DNA of 64,000 bases from Strigops habroptila (GCF_004027225.2 NC_044298.2:310001-374000); one strand, 5' to 3'; positions 33,181-46,224 are shown, counted from the first letter of the stretch. A program made the numbers and translations. Notes: generated from the sequence alone by a model not told the origin.

Positions 33181-35589
33181 GTGTGTGCCAGGGTGCAAGC
33201 GTTCTGTTGGCACTAGGGAACACTGGTGGGGTTTCGTGGGGAGCAAACGGCTTAGTGGAGGCTTTCAGGATGGAGGCTGCTCCGTTTCCCCTTCATCAGG
33301 CTTTTAGGGTTTTCCTGGGGTGGCTGGCAAAGGCTGCCCCATGGTATGGATGGGATATGGGGGGGACCTTGATGCTGAGGCTCCCTCCGGTGCTGGTCCC
33401 CAGGGCGCTGTGCCTGGCACAGCATCCTCAGGGCCCCTGGCCCTGCCCGGAGGTGGTGGAGCCAAGGGAGGACAGATGGGATTGACTCTGGGGTTTTGGG
33501 GGTCACCCTACAACTCTCCATCCCACCCCACGGCCCCACTCGTGCCCTTTGCTTAGGTCCATAGGGACCTTTGTGTGGATTTGTTGTCCCAGTCTGTGGG
33601 GAAGGGGGTTCTCAGAGCCAGACTTGGGGCAGCTCATCAGGGTGCTCCTCCCAGCTTAGCATATTCCACAAGGATTTGGGGTCATTGCTGGTGTGTGTGT
33701 CCCTCTCCCCTGCCCTGGGCAACCAACGGCTGTTTCCCTGCCTGTTTGCAGAAGTTTAATAGGATCAGTGATCCTGGAAGCCCTCGTGTGCTAAATCCCA
33801 TCACTGCTGCTGGAACCGGAGTGCTAAGGGGAGCGGGGGGGGACACCCATGTAGAGAACGTTAAACTGATCCCTGTGAAATATCAGGTTAAACCCCAGCG
33901 TGGTCGGAGCCGTGTTTGGGGTAAATTATCCTCAGTTTGGCTTTATCCATTGCCCAGATGAGGATTTGGTGCTGAGACCTCCCTGCGATGCCGATGCGGG
34001 AACAAGAATCCCATCTGCCACGTAGCTTAACTGTGTGTGCACCAAAAAGGGGGGGGGGGGGGGTGTGGGGGTGTGTTATTTCCCACCGGGTTGGAATGTT
34101 TTCCTTGGGATGCAGGCGAAATGGGCTCAGGTTGAACGCTCCAGGCTGGGGTTTATTGTTTAGTTGGGGTATATTTTAGGGGAAAATGGGGGGAACTTGC
34201 TTTGGGGTCAGAGCAGAGCAATAACTGCCTTTGAAAAGGCACTTCGGGGTTTTAGTAGCTTAAAGAGAAGCTTCAACCTCCTGAAGCGAATCTGAAAACA
34301 GGTTTAAATTGCTGGAGATTTTGGAGCTGTATCTCTCCTAAATGCCCGTTGCTGGTTGTTCAGTCCCGGTGCCACCCTCTCGTTCTGAAAACAAATATTA
34401 AGTGTCATTTATCTGGGCTTTTAAACTTTGCTGTTTAAAATTACTCTGCTGGGAGAGCACTTTCCCGAGTCCCGGTGCTGGGAAGCCCCTGGAATATTGC
34501 ATTTATTCCCCCTAAAATCTGTGCCCATAGAAGCTAGGTTAAGATTGCAGCGGGGGGAGAAACAACAAGGACACAAAGCAAAAGGGGTGCAAAAGCATCT
34601 TGGGCTGCCGGGTCCGTGCCAAGGGGTGATCCTGGGGCAGCCGGGTGGCACCAAGGGGTGCAAGGAGCAAGCTGAGATGCTGGGAGGGATGCCCAAGGGA
34701 CCAGGAGCGGGTGAAGGCACCTCATCCGCTTTGTTTTGGGGTTCTGGGGACAAATCTCTTGTCATTAGTTGCAAGGGCAGACCAAAAGCAGGAGGGTCCC
34801 GGCTCATGCCCATGGCTCCTGGGGGAGCAGCAGCAAAAAGAAGCAGCAATTTCTCTCTTCATCAAAAGAGATTTTTCCATCCCGAAACACGTCGATTTGG
34901 GCTTAAAACTCCTCAAAAGTTGCCCAAAAGTTGGCAAATGGCATGAGCCTGTTCAAAGGTGAAATAACGGGACGTGATCCAGCGGGGATGGACAAATCCA
35001 GGAGGCAAAGGCAACTGCCTGCACTCCGGTGAGGGGTTTGGTTTAGCAATAGCTTTTGATCGAATTGGGAAGTGATTTATATGATCAGAAATGTGCGAGG
35101 TTGTGTCCTGGTCCCAATAAACGTAGTTAAATAGTGACTGCAGGGAAAAAAGGCAAATCTAAAGGTAGACGAAATCTTTGTCTGGTTGCAGCGTTTTCTA
35201 CCAGAACCGTGCTGTAACTTACAATAAATATCATATATAATATTTAATATCTGCGTCTCTAAATGTAGGAGCTGTGTTTAGGTATGAATAAAATCGTGAA
35301 ACCCAATGAAATGAATAGGAGAGGATCAAGAGGAAAGCTTCAACTGCCGAAATCATTTCTCGTTTCCCAGGATTTCCAGCACTTCTGTATCCCGACGAAC
35401 TGATGGTGCATTCAAAAGAGGAATGTATTCTATTTATTATCATTATTCTTTAAGGCTTCAAGGGGGCTTTTTTTGGGGGGGGTACAAGTGTCGGGATACG
35501 CGGGGAGGGGATGTACAGGTTGGACACCCTCTGTGGGTGCTGCATGGGTGGAGCGGGACCCCTCTGTAGCCACCCAGACTTGGGCTATT

Positions 35590-35870
35590 TTCCATTGCTT
35601 TACGATTAGCCCCAAATTTCACCGAATGACAGATTGAAAAGAGGGGGGGACTAAGGGAGGGGGGGAAGCAATTCAATTAATTTGTAATCTTACATTTCAT
35701 TAGAAAATGCAAGAATAATGCTCGGGGGGAGGGGGGGGGGAATCGTACCCGCCCGTTCCCCCCCTCCCAAAGCAGATTAGAAAAGAAGCTATTTTTAATT
35801 CAATTAGTCGAGGGGCATTTGCTGCAGTGACCGCGGCTGATGGGCGAAGCGAACGCACCTCAAGAGAAGT
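35590..35870. promoter_or_regulatory. Candidate conserved homeodomain-rich element
   Basis: caattcaattaatttgtaat, cttacatttcattag and tttttaattcaattagtcg give several ATTA cores in a single-copy block interrupted by a G-run near 35730. A CpG-rich stretch follows to about 36290. Confidence 0.4.
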
Positions 35871-35879
35871 AACACGTAC

Positions 35880-36290
35880 CCCAAGTTAAGCCCTCTCCCC
35901 TTTGCCCCCCCCTCTCCCCCCCCCCGAAGGGGGTCCCGGGGCTTCGGGGGGCACCGGGCTCGCAACAGGCGATTTGGAGCAACGAATTCGTTTGCGAAGA
36001 GGGTTCTGGCGGTAGCGGGAAGGTCCGTGGTGGATTCGCGGGCGCTGAGTTGGTTTTAAGCAGGGTTAAAGCAGCAAAAAACCCTAAAACCTGCAGCAAA
36101 GGGTCATTTGTCGGGGGGGACACACTGAAATGTTCTCCCGGGTTTAGCACCTCGGGCTAAAGCGCAGAGCCCGGCTCATCCCTCGGTTTAAAGCACCCTT
36201 TGACATTCCTGGTGGCTCTCCCGCCGGAGGAGCGCTCCCGAGTGGGCTTCGTCCCCGGCTCAGCCTCCCCCGAGGCTGGGGGTGAAGGGA
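35880..36290. promoter_or_regulatory. Small CpG-rich segment
   Basis: CpG-rich DNA (ggattcgcgggcgctgag, ggagcgctcccgagtggg) with C-runs. It could be a minor CpG island; no exon or core-promoter motif is clear. Confidence 0.3.
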
Positions 36291-37039
36291 AACCCCAAGA
36301 CCCTCCCAAAATCCCCCCTTTTTCCCCCCCAACCTTCCCCTTCGTTTTCTGCCATTTCTCCCATCAAAGCGGCAAAAAATCCTTCCTCAAATGGACTCCA
36401 TTGATCCTTTTGGATTTTTAACTCTACAAATCGTTAAAGGCGAATTATCCCCTTAAAGCCCAGAGGGGAAATTTGGGGGGGACACGGTGTGTTTCTGGGG
36501 CTGCTCCCAGCTCGGGGAGGGGGAAATCCAAGGCTGAGACAAAGCCGTCGTTACTCGATATTTGTCGGGTCGAGGATCCCGATTTAGGGCTGTTCCTAAA
36601 TGTAATTCCCCCACTTTGCTTTAGAAGGGAGCAAACGAAAAACTACTTTTTCTTTTGGGGGGGGGTGGGGTGGTGTTACTTCTTAGTGGTGCTTTTCCCC
36701 CAGATTTTAAAGGAAAAGAAGGGATTTTAGCTGCGGTGCTATTACTGCCACTAATATTTGTTCCTTTTTCGAACGAACAACGTGCGGGAAGTGTTTGAAC
36801 ACACTCAAATGTCAGGGTTTAATTAGAAAACATCCTGCTAAAATCTTGTCTTTCAAATGAAAACGGAAAAATTGAATTTAATTCCCATTTTTTAAAAAAG
36901 AAATCCAAAAATCTTCACCGGGATTTTGCAGGCTCCTGAGCTGGTGGGAACCGATTTAGGTCCATTGTGTGGCGTCATTCCGGGGTATTTCCTATTATTC
37001 GTAGGAATTTGGATCGATTTTTTCTTGGGAACGAAACAT

Positions 37040-37125
37040 TTTTTCCTCTTTAAAAAAAATAATAAATAAATAATAATAATAAAAAAAATTAAAATTAAAA
37101 ACCTTTAAGGAAAATTATAAAAATA
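37040..37125. repeat. A/T-rich simple repeat
   Basis: Interspersed aat and aaat units (aataataaataaataataa) with A-runs; low complexity. Confidence 0.85.
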
Positions 37126-38899
37126 AAAGTGCGTGTTTTGAGCTTTATTCAATGTGAAATCCCAATTGTGGGGCTTTAAGCTTAGGTCAGTCCTGCTTAA
37201 AACTAGTTCTGATGGAAAAACCAGCCTGGAGACTGTCAGGTAAAAACAGCTTCCTCAGTTCTGAAGCTGCTGGAATTGTCCTCGATATGATTAAAGCCAA
37301 TGGATAACACGAGAGGCGAGTTTTCACTTTTAAAGGCTAAACAGTGTCTGTTCGCCCGCCGTGCTCGGAGGCATTCCGAACCAGGGTGGCTTGTGCAGTG
37401 AAGCAATCGCTGCTCCAGGTCTTCCCTGTCGCAATGGAGCCGTTTCAGGCTCAAACACTTTTGTTTCTCGTTAAGACAAGGCGGGGGTTGGGGGGGAGAG
37501 AAAAACAAGACCCAAAACACCACCGGGTTTTGAGAAGGCTTCTTGGAAAAATTCAATGTATTCCTGGGAATTCAGCCGGGTCCTTGCTCCAGCTGGAATT
37601 AAAATGAGAAAAATAATTGGCGTTTATGAAAAATATGTGGGGTTTAGGAAAAATGCGTGGGGTTTATGACAAAATCCGTGGTTTTTATCACACATGAAGG
37701 GGGTTTCAAAGGGATGGGGATTTTCACGGGGACGGGTGCTGATGCCCGCTCCCCCAGGGGATGCTGTCAGAGGCTGCAGCCCCCTCTGGGGTGGAACTCG
37801 GCTTCCCTTGGCTCCACAGGCATTTGACCCAAACTTCAGGCCCCTCATTTCCCAGCTGGTCGGGTTTTTACCATTGCAAAGGGTTAGGAAAGCTTTGGGC
37901 AAAGGACGGTGGCTTCCAGTCGTCAATGGCGCCGTGTTTCACCTGACACAAAAAGGGGCTCCCGTGTCCGCTGGTGGGGAAGCAGCAGAACTGTTGCAGC
38001 CAGGGATGAGGATGGTAAAAACCTCCCTGGCTCGGTGCGAGCAAACCAACAGCGAGGCTGGAGGATGCTTCACGTGGTTTATTGATGGGGTTAGTTTAAG
38101 CGTCGAAGGTGGAGGTGTCCTTAAAAGCCTCCCTCGATCCCCCAGCCTCGCGCGTGGTCCCGGCGGCCGGCATTGTGAGCCACTCTCCAGCCCCGCTCGG
38201 CCTTTTGTCAGCCCCCTTTTCTGTGTCAATCAGGGGGCTTTTGTCAGGCCCCAGACATGTTGTGTCCACACACGCACACAAATGTCCCCCGTGCCTCGGA
38301 ATTGGGCTTGGGATTGGCGATGCGGCGGGTGTCTGTGTGTCCTCGGGGGCTGTGTGTCCCGCTGGGGGCTGCTGGCACTGTTGCTTTTCCTCTATCCATT
38401 GCTTTGAGCCGTTTTCCTTCCGTTTTTCCCCTTATTTCTCAAGCACGGGGTGACGCTTGGCTCGTTCCTTAAGTCGTTCCCAGAAAACATGTTTTGTGAT
38501 GCAGTTTTGGCGCGTTCTTGTGCCGTCAGTGACAGAGAAACCACAACTGAGGTGTGGGGGAGACCCTCAACACCCATCACATCTCTTCCTATGCTCCCCT
38601 CCATCCCGAGCCCCCAGCCTCACAGTTACCATCTTGCTGTACCTCAAGGCAATGTGGGGCTAAACCCCATCCAGCCCACCCCTCGTAGCATAGTCCCTGT
38701 TAGCTGAGAGGAGACATCCGCCCTTTTACCCCATCCCCGTGGTGCTGCCATAACGCCAGGTTAGACCAGGCGAGGTACCACCATCACTAGACCTGGTCTC
38801 CTAGCAACCACTCAGGCCTCGATGGTGCCCGCAGGCCCTTATGGCACCTGCAGGCCCTGATGGCCCCACAGGCCAGTCAGGGGGAAGCGAGGGGCAAGG

Positions 38900-39175
38900 A
38901 GGAGGATGTCAGGGATGACAACATGGCTACAGGCTGTGGCAGCGCCCGCAGCAGCAGCCACCTTCCCCGGGCATCAACAAAATGGCGGCGGGGGCTCCCA
39001 AATGGCGGCGGGGAAGGCGCCGGCGCTGTGCCAGGGCGGCTCCGGAGGGCACAATGACTGGCACATAACGGCCCCTCGGCTGTGGCGGTGCCAGCTGGAG
39101 CCCCCCTCCCTCCTTCCCTCCACCTTGGCACAGGCAGGCGGCCCCGCCATGGCGGCCTCTGAGGAGGATTAAGGC
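38900..39175 (+). promoter_or_regulatory. CpG island with three YY1 motifs
   Basis: Three same-orientation YY1 sites are present: aaaatggcgg (38979-38988), caaatggcggcg (38999-39010) and ccatggcggc (39147-39156). YY1 sites in this orientation are typically found just downstream of transcription starts of TATA-less promoters. About 100-180 bp upstream, gtctcctagcaac (38796-38808) resembles an RFX X-box. I infer an unassigned + strand promoter, perhaps an alternative start of the MIR9-1 host transcript or a separate lncRNA. Confidence 0.42.
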
Positions 39176-39179
39176 CGCA

Positions 39180-39315
39180 GTTGTGTCTCCCTCTTTCTTT
39201 CCCCCTCAGTGGCTGAGAACAGGAAACGTGAACCTATCTGAGACTAATTGACTTGCAAATTAATCGGTTGTCCCTGCGCCTGATAATTAGTGCTAACGAT
39301 TTTTACACACACACC
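39180..39315. promoter_or_regulatory. Candidate homeodomain-rich element
   Basis: gagactaattgacttgc, gcaaattaatcggttg and tgataattagtgctaacg give several ATTA/TAAT cores within 70 bp, directly downstream of the YY1 island. Confidence 0.42.
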
Positions 39316-39374
39316 CCCCCCCCTTTTTGCTCTCTCCTCCTCCTCTTTATTTTAAAGGGGGCTGTTTTCCCTTT

Positions 39375-39400
39375 CTTCTTCTTCTTCTTCTTCTTCCCCC
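39375..39400 (+). repeat. (TTC)n microsatellite
   Basis: About eight copies of the trinucleotide ttc followed by a C/T-rich stretch. Confidence 0.85.
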
Positions 39401-40189
39401 TCTCCTTTCTTTCCATGCGCCCCGCCATGGGGTGAGGATGGCACCAGCTTTGGGGGTGAAGGCGCTTGGCAGCGCGGCCGCCCCGCTCCGGCACCCTCAG
39501 CTGCCTCTTTGCTTCCCACGACTCGGTGCCAGGCTCCATGAGGGACAATAAAGGGAGCTGGGAGAAGGGGGTCAGGAGCTTGGGGGGCTGCGGAGGGGTT
39601 GGGACACTGGGAATGGGGCTGCTCGGGGCCATGGCATTGCTTCAGAGGTGGCTGCAGCCGAACCTGCGCTCCCAAACTTCCCAAATGGCCAGGAAATGGG
39701 TTTAATAACGTATATTCCAAAAGGAAGCAAAAGTCAGGGGGTGTTTTCCACTGCCTTCCCTCTTCCTCTGGCGTTATTCCTTTGTACAAGTGGGAAGAGG
39801 TGTTTCTCCTGAAGGGTATTTGGAATCACTGGTGGTGGCTGTTGTGGCTTTGTCCCAAAGCCTCACCCGAAGCCAGGGTGCTGCAGGGGATGGACAATGC
39901 TGCTGCTGGAGCACGAGGTTGATGTGGGAGAAGGAGGAAAAGTGGGGGTTTGTGCTCAGTTTTGTGCTGTTCCCCAATGGGGCAGTGCCCGGGAGCAGGT
40001 CAGGGCTGGCAGGAGAGGTTATATTGGTGATGCATCAGTGGGAAAATACAGGTTTGGGATATATGGAGGTGTTTTACTGGAATATTTCCCTGTCAGCAGC
40101 AAACAACCCCGCTAAGACATTGTTCCGATGCTTGTGTTGAGGGCTGGTAACAAAACCCACCCCAAAATACCTTCACTTTGGTTGTCTCA

Positions 40190-40370
40190 GTGAACTTTTG
40201 CTGTGTATCTCGTGGCTAGTGAGACTGTCCTATGCAAATAATGGAACATTCTGCATCGAATTGTTGTGTTTCCACTGCAATTCAACCCAAAACGCTTCGA
40301 CGCTCCTACACTGGAATTCTTTGGGAAATTCTACATGGCAAATTGAATCTTTTTTGGTTTGTCTTCCCTG
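40190..40370. promoter_or_regulatory. Candidate conserved element with octamer
   Basis: A perfect ATGCAAAT octamer (40232-40239) is followed by aatggaacattctgcatc and gcatcgaattgttgtg; single-copy and AT-rich. Confidence 0.38.
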
Positions 40371-42339
40371 TTTGTTAGGAGGAAAAGGTGTCATTTTGGG
40401 GGGGATGCATCGGGATGCAGGGGCACTCTCTGAGCTCCCCTTTGCCCCCGGATGGATGGGGTTTGCATCCTTCCAGTGCCAGGCGAGAGGTAAACCAGCC
40501 CATGCTCAGGATCCTGAGGGGCCCGTGTTTTGTCCACCCTCCCCATTCCTGACCACCACTCAGGCTATGGATAGGAGCATATGGAATGTCCAGCATTCCC
40601 ACTGCTCCCCTCCAGCCACAAGGCGCTTCTTCCTCTGATGCCCAACCATCGATAATTAAAGGGATCCTTTCCTTTGCAAATGCTGCTGGTGCCTGACACA
40701 ATTTGTCAGCCCTTCCCCTGCTATAATCCCATTTTTACCCTCCTCCCCGCCCTGCTTTGTGTCCAGGCTTCTCTTCTCCTCTCGTTTTCCAGCTCCCGCT
40801 GTTCGGGCGTTGCTGCTCCCCATTCCATAGAGCCGGGAGTCTATAAACCCGCCGCTGCTCTTCGGCTCCGTGCTCATGAACTGGGTCTGTTTGGTTTGCC
40901 CACAGTTAATTGCACACAAACTCCAGGCTGTCGGCACACAGGGGCTCTTTGTTCCTGCAAGAATCACTTGCCCTTCAGGGTCACTGTGGCCACGACCCGC
41001 TGTCCCCGGGGCTCACCCCGCCGGCATGCACTGTCAGTCTGATCCCTGTGGAGCCCGGCGGGATGGTGCAGGTTGCTGTGAGGAGGAAGCGGGAATGACT
41101 GGGAGGAGGCATTGGAAGAGCCTTTTGGGTCAGGCTCCTTGAAGTAATGTGATGAGTAGCAATGATTGTTGAGCTTTATGGCTGGGGAGGGGGAGAGAGG
41201 GTGAAAGAGATGTTCGGGGCGGATTAACCCCCGTCAGACCTGGACAAGAGGGTTCCCAGATTAAATACAAGCTCAGTGGTCTGTAAACGGGCCCTTTTCG
41301 CCAGGGTGCTTTGCCAGAGCTGCTCTGGAGTTAAAGCTCTGCAGCCTGTGTTCAGAGACCAGCCTTTCACCACATCGGCATCTCAATTCCTACTCCTGCT
41401 CCCCGGGGCCCACATCCTTTCAAAGGGAGGCCGGGCTTAACTCCTCTGAATTAACCTCCCTGTGTCTTTAGAAACGCCGAGCCCCCAAGTGCCAGATTAA
41501 CCTGGGTTCCCATTTGCTTTCCAAGCTGCTCAGAAGCATCCAGCAAACTTTTATTGGGCTTGTGGTCCCTCCAACAGGCGTTGGGTGATGGTCCCATCCA
41601 TATGGCGCTGGATGGCTGTGATGTGCCTGGCACCCCACGGCAGCAGAGGGATCCTGGGTGACATTTGGTGCTGCTCAGAGCCAAGTAGATCGGTGAGGGA
41701 CAAGTCACTTTGCTCTGCTGCCAGCACAGCTTTGTAGAGGGGTGTCTGATGGTGGGTGCTGGCAGGTACCAGTGCAAGGGGCACTGATCCTGGTAGAGGC
41801 TGGCGACAGCACCAAAGGCTCAATTACCCCTGGGCAGGACTGAGACCTCCATAAAGCCACTTTCTGACCCAGCCATGTCTTCGCTGCTGTCCCTGTCCTC
41901 TGCAGCATCCTTCAGGCTCCACCTAAGTGAGCCCAAGAGGTGACTTAGAACTCACTTCAGAGGGCGAAGGGGCTCAGAGCCGGCGGCAGCAGCGGGAGCG
42001 ATGCCCTCCCAAGCTCCCCAGGGTGGCAGAGGAGGGGCAGAGGGCCCTGGGTGCTCCCATTGAGCACCTCCTCGTGGGGTCCAGCCCGTGGCACATGGAA
42101 GCGTGCAGACCAGACGCTGCCTGGAGGCGCATTCCCAGATTCCCAATCCCGCGCACCTGGTACTCTGTCAATGCAGCCACTTGGGCTAAATGTGGGTCAT
42201 TGTAGGAGGGTGCAGCCACTCGAGCAAACAAGCCTCAATTGCCCACTGATTGGGGTGGCTGAGAGCACCACCACTGAAATTTGGGGGGGGGGAGGCATTA
42301 ATAATCCCCATTCTGTCTCCGCAGCCCTCGCCCCCTTGT

Positions 42340-42548
42340 TATTTCCCTCTTTGTGTCTTAATTTGGCCCATTATTATTATTTTATAAAAGGGCCTTTTCT
42401 CCACCCCCTCCCTCTTGAAGACACTCCTGAGCCCGATGGGAAAATGGCAAGGAATAATTATGAAAAACATCAGTGGAGAGAGGGCCATCTGAGAGGGATT
42501 AAAGGATTACAATTAAAACTCATTTTAGGGAGGTGATGTGACATTAGC
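42340..42548. promoter_or_regulatory. Candidate conserved non-coding element
   Basis: ggcccattattattattt, aaggaataattatgaaaaac and attacaattaaaactc lie in a 200-bp unique block that ends at a long C-run (42560-42577). A strong enhancer-like texture. Confidence 0.4.
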
Positions 42549-43057
42549 GTTTCCATTCTTCCCCCCCCCCCCCCCCAAACCACCCCCTCCCCTTTCCCCA
42601 AACCCCCTCCAGGCTATCTGGGTCTAAGTTGATTAAATGACAAATTCCAGCTCCGAGGGAAAATAACAACAAATTAAAACTAGAGGAAAATGAGAAAAAA
42701 CCCCAACCCGACAACCCTAAAATGATTTACAAAATGAAGTGAAAATGAGGTCACTGGGAATGGCTGGAAGTCTGGTGGCAGCTGGGAATGTGGTGGACAA
42801 AGCACCCGCTGCTAACAGCAGGTTACTGGTGGTGGGAGCATCTCCCGCCTGCCCGGGCCAGCGGCGGGTGAAGGTGCCCGAGGTCTCTCTTCCAGGATTG
42901 AGATGGAGCTGGGCTGCGGAAAGGGCTGCTCTTGGCGGGTTGTGTTGGTGCTCACCGTGGTGTTTGTCAGCCCTATGTTCCTCCAAGGTGATGCAGGGCT
43001 CTGCTCTGGGAGCCCAGTGAAGGTGTGTGCTGGCTGAGCTCTTCCTCCAACTGCCCA

Positions 43058-43305
43058 AGTCATGGAATGCGTTGGGATGAAGGGACCTTAAAGCTCATCT
43101 AAAGCCACGGGCAGGGACACCTTCCACTAGAGCAGGTTGCTCCAAGCCCCTGTGTCCAACCTGGCCTTGAACACTGCCAGGGATGGGGCAGCCACAGCTT
43201 CTCTGGGTCCCACCATCCTCATAGGGAAGAACTTCTTCCTTATCTCCAACCTGAACTTCCCCTGTTTCGGTTTAAACCCATCACCCCTTGTCCTGCCACT
43301 ACCGG
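43058..43305 (-). mobile_element. CR1 LINE 3' fragment
   Basis: catggaatgcgttgggatga through ggcagccacagcttctctgg to acccatcaccccttgtcctg: antisense CR1 with small internal deletions. Confidence 0.93.
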
Positions 43306-44884
43306 TAAAGCAGGAGGTCAAGCCTGGGAGGTGCACCCTGGCACGGCTCCGTGGCCCATTGCTGCAGCTCTTGGTGCTGCTCAGGCTCACACTTTGCAGC
43401 TCCTACTGGTGGTTGGAGCCACCAGCCCCTGCCCTGCTGCTTGGGCAGGATTGGTGCTGGTGGCAGCACGATTCCCAGGGCTGGAGCTGTGCTCTGGCTC
43501 TCCCTAAAGCAAGCAAAGCAGAGGGAGATGCCTGCGGCACAGAGACCTTCCCTCTCTCCTCCTTGTCCATCAGGACACAAAGGTTTCTTCCCATTCCCTT
43601 TCCTCTTCTGGTGTGGAGAATCCTGACGAGGCTCCCGAGGATGGGAGCAGCTCATCACGTCATTAAAATTCAGGGAATTTGAAGTGGGAAGCTGGGTTTT
43701 GAACTGCTTTAACTGCTGGGAAAGGCAGCGTGCACGGAGCAGGCTGCTGTGGGGAGCCGACGTTCCATATGGAAATGCACCCCAAGCTACAAGAAACAAA
43801 TCCTGGGAGGATTGCTGGCCACTTCAGCTAATGATTATGAAGCCTGGAATGGGGGATTTCCCTTTATAAACCACAGATGCCTGTAAATCAAATAGTTCTG
43901 CTGAGGCGGACACCTCAACCCATGCTGAGAGCCTCATTCCAAGGGGGAATGAGGGGAAGGTGTGAGGCAGAAATGCTTTCCCCCCAGTGTGTGTGTTTCA
44001 GCAGCGCACACGGCTTTGGGGATGCAGGTCGGGAGCAGAGAGGAGCTTCTCTCTTCTGCATCCTCCTGGTTTTCCAGCCAAAGGGGTCGGGATGCAGCAC
44101 CAGCCTCTCTCTTTTTGCCTGGCATAGCCGGGCACCTCATCACGTGGCTGTGCACGTGGGCACACGCACTCATCATGAGAGGTTCCATATAGTGTCTCAT
44201 ATTGGGAGGCAGGGAGAGCTGCAAAAAGCTTAACGGAAGGGAAACTCCCCCTTCCACCTCCCCCCCCCCACATCCAGCCTATTTTCTTTCCTCTCCTTTT
44301 GTTTCTGATTTCCGGAACTATGCGGCAAAGCAAAGCGTGGGGAGAAGAAAGAGGCTGAAGAGAGCTGGCATCTGGCAGGGAAAAGAACAAGCCAGCAGAG
44401 CAGGGCTTTGCGAGGCAGGAGCGGTGAAGGCGGATGCTTCACAGGGCCCTCTGCCTCCTCAGCAGCTTCCTGGACCCAGGAAAACTCAGGTTCTAACCAC
44501 AAAGCAGGCTCCCCACCAGGTATAAACTGGCCCAGAGCTCACTGGTTACCAGCAGCAGAGGAATCGGCCCATCAGCTGGAATTTTAGCCTGCTCATGGGC
44601 ACCTTCCTGGCTCCCCCTCTTCACAGCATCTATCCCATGGTCTCCCTCCTGCCACAAGCATCCCATCCCATCCGTTCATTCCCTAAGGACACGCAGTGCA
44701 CTTCCAGCACAGCAGCAAGAGGCTGGGGTGTAGTAACACGGCCCCATCCCGTGCTCTGTTTGCCAAAGAGAGGAGGTCGAGGTGGAGGTTGAAGTGATGG
44801 GAGCAGCTCGCGTCCTTCCGCGATGTCCCTTTTACAGTCGGGGCTGGGAGATGCCTGAATATATTTCATTCCTGTTTTTTTCCC

Positions 44885-45070
44885 TCTGTCCCGACCAGAA
44901 AGAGGCCTTTGCATAGAGAGCCAATGAAGATAATGTTAATGAGGGAAATTAATTAGGACCAAGATGCAGTGTTTTCCCCCTGAGGAGGAAATACAGTAAA
45001 CTCCAGTTCTGTGAGCTGTTTATTCAGCCAGGGGGGTCGCAGGAGAATAGCGGTGTCAAAGAAGCTGCCC
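44885..45070. promoter_or_regulatory. Candidate conserved non-coding element
   Basis: gaggcctttgcatagagagc, aatgaagataatgttaatga and gaaattaattaggacc cluster GATA-, homeodomain- and near-octamer words in unique DNA. Confidence 0.4.
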
Positions 45071-46224
45071 ATTTCCAAGGTCCTTGTGTCCCTCCTGCGC
45101 CGCCCTCGAAAGGGAACAAAACTCTGTTGATGGCAAAATCTCAGCAGGAGCTGCTGGGCTGAGGGGCACGGGGAAGCCAAGTGGAAAGGGTGCCAGGTTT
45201 CCGAGCGCCTGGAGGGAACAGCCTTTGGTCTCCGGCGTTTCAATGGGCCGGGGAAAGCAAATCAGCCCTTTCAAGGCCAATCACGCTGTTCTCCAAGGCA
45301 CACACAGGAGACAATGTGCTGTTGGCAGCAGGGCAGGGGGAAAGGGACTGGGTGGCCATGGCAAGGGTGAGGGGAGGAAAGCTACCCGAAGCTCCTGCTC
45401 CATCCAGCCCACCTCCTTGGAACCCTGGACCTCCTTAGCCCGGCACATTGGGAATAGCCCAAGGCAGATGTTGATGTGGGGGAGATGGGGCACCCAGGGG
45501 CGTTTCTGTCTCTGGTTTGTGTTGTCCTGTCCCCCAGCACACTCCCAGCTCGTATGGAGAAGGAGTGAAGGGGTGAAGGAGTGCTGCTGCACCGTGTGTG
45601 CGCGCTGACCCTCTTCCTGCTCCTTTGGTGCCACAGCTTTTCATTCCTTCCACTCTGAAAGCCTGTGACCAGGAGAGCCTGAGCCCAGCCCAGTGTCATT
45701 CCGGAGCACGGTGTGGGTCTGAGTGGGGCAACCCCCTCCCCGAGACGTGCTGGGGGATGGATGGGTGCAGTAGCTCGGGGTATTCTCAGGCTGTATCTCC
45801 TCAAGAGGATCCAGGGCTGGTTTTGCCGTCCCTCTCCCAGCCCAGCACTCTGCCCACAGCACCATCTCCCGTCGGCACCGCTCCGGCTCGCAGGGGCAGT
45901 GCATCCTGGGAATTTCCTTCCCCAGTGCCAGAATACCTTCACCCCAAGCCTGAGATCTTCCATCGTCATGTTGCACTCCCCCTCCCCAGCACTGACCAAA
46001 GCCAGGATGAAAGCAGTGGGCTTTTTCTCCCTCTTTCTTTCTGGTTTAATGGCGTTTCATTAGCCTCCAAATCAGACAGGCGAAACAATGGTGTTCTGTC
46101 AGCGATGGGCTTGCGTGCTGATTTCATCTCCTCTCTCATCCGTATGCAAACCAGGCTCCAGCAGGCTTTGGCCATGCCATGGAAACCGAGGTGCAGGCCC
46201 GGAATGGGGGTTCTCGGAGTGAGA

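Larger units (their letters stand above)
31946..43055. other. 11-kb CR1-free non-coding interval
   Basis: No coding exon and no CR1 copy was recognised. It carries the densest run of candidate regulatory blocks in the window (33030-33180, 35590-35870, 39180-39315, 40190-40370, 42340-42545), a CpG island with YY1 motifs at 38.9-39.2 kb, homopolymer G/C runs (34050, 35730, 42565) and an A/T simple repeat at 37050-37120. Confidence 0.5.
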
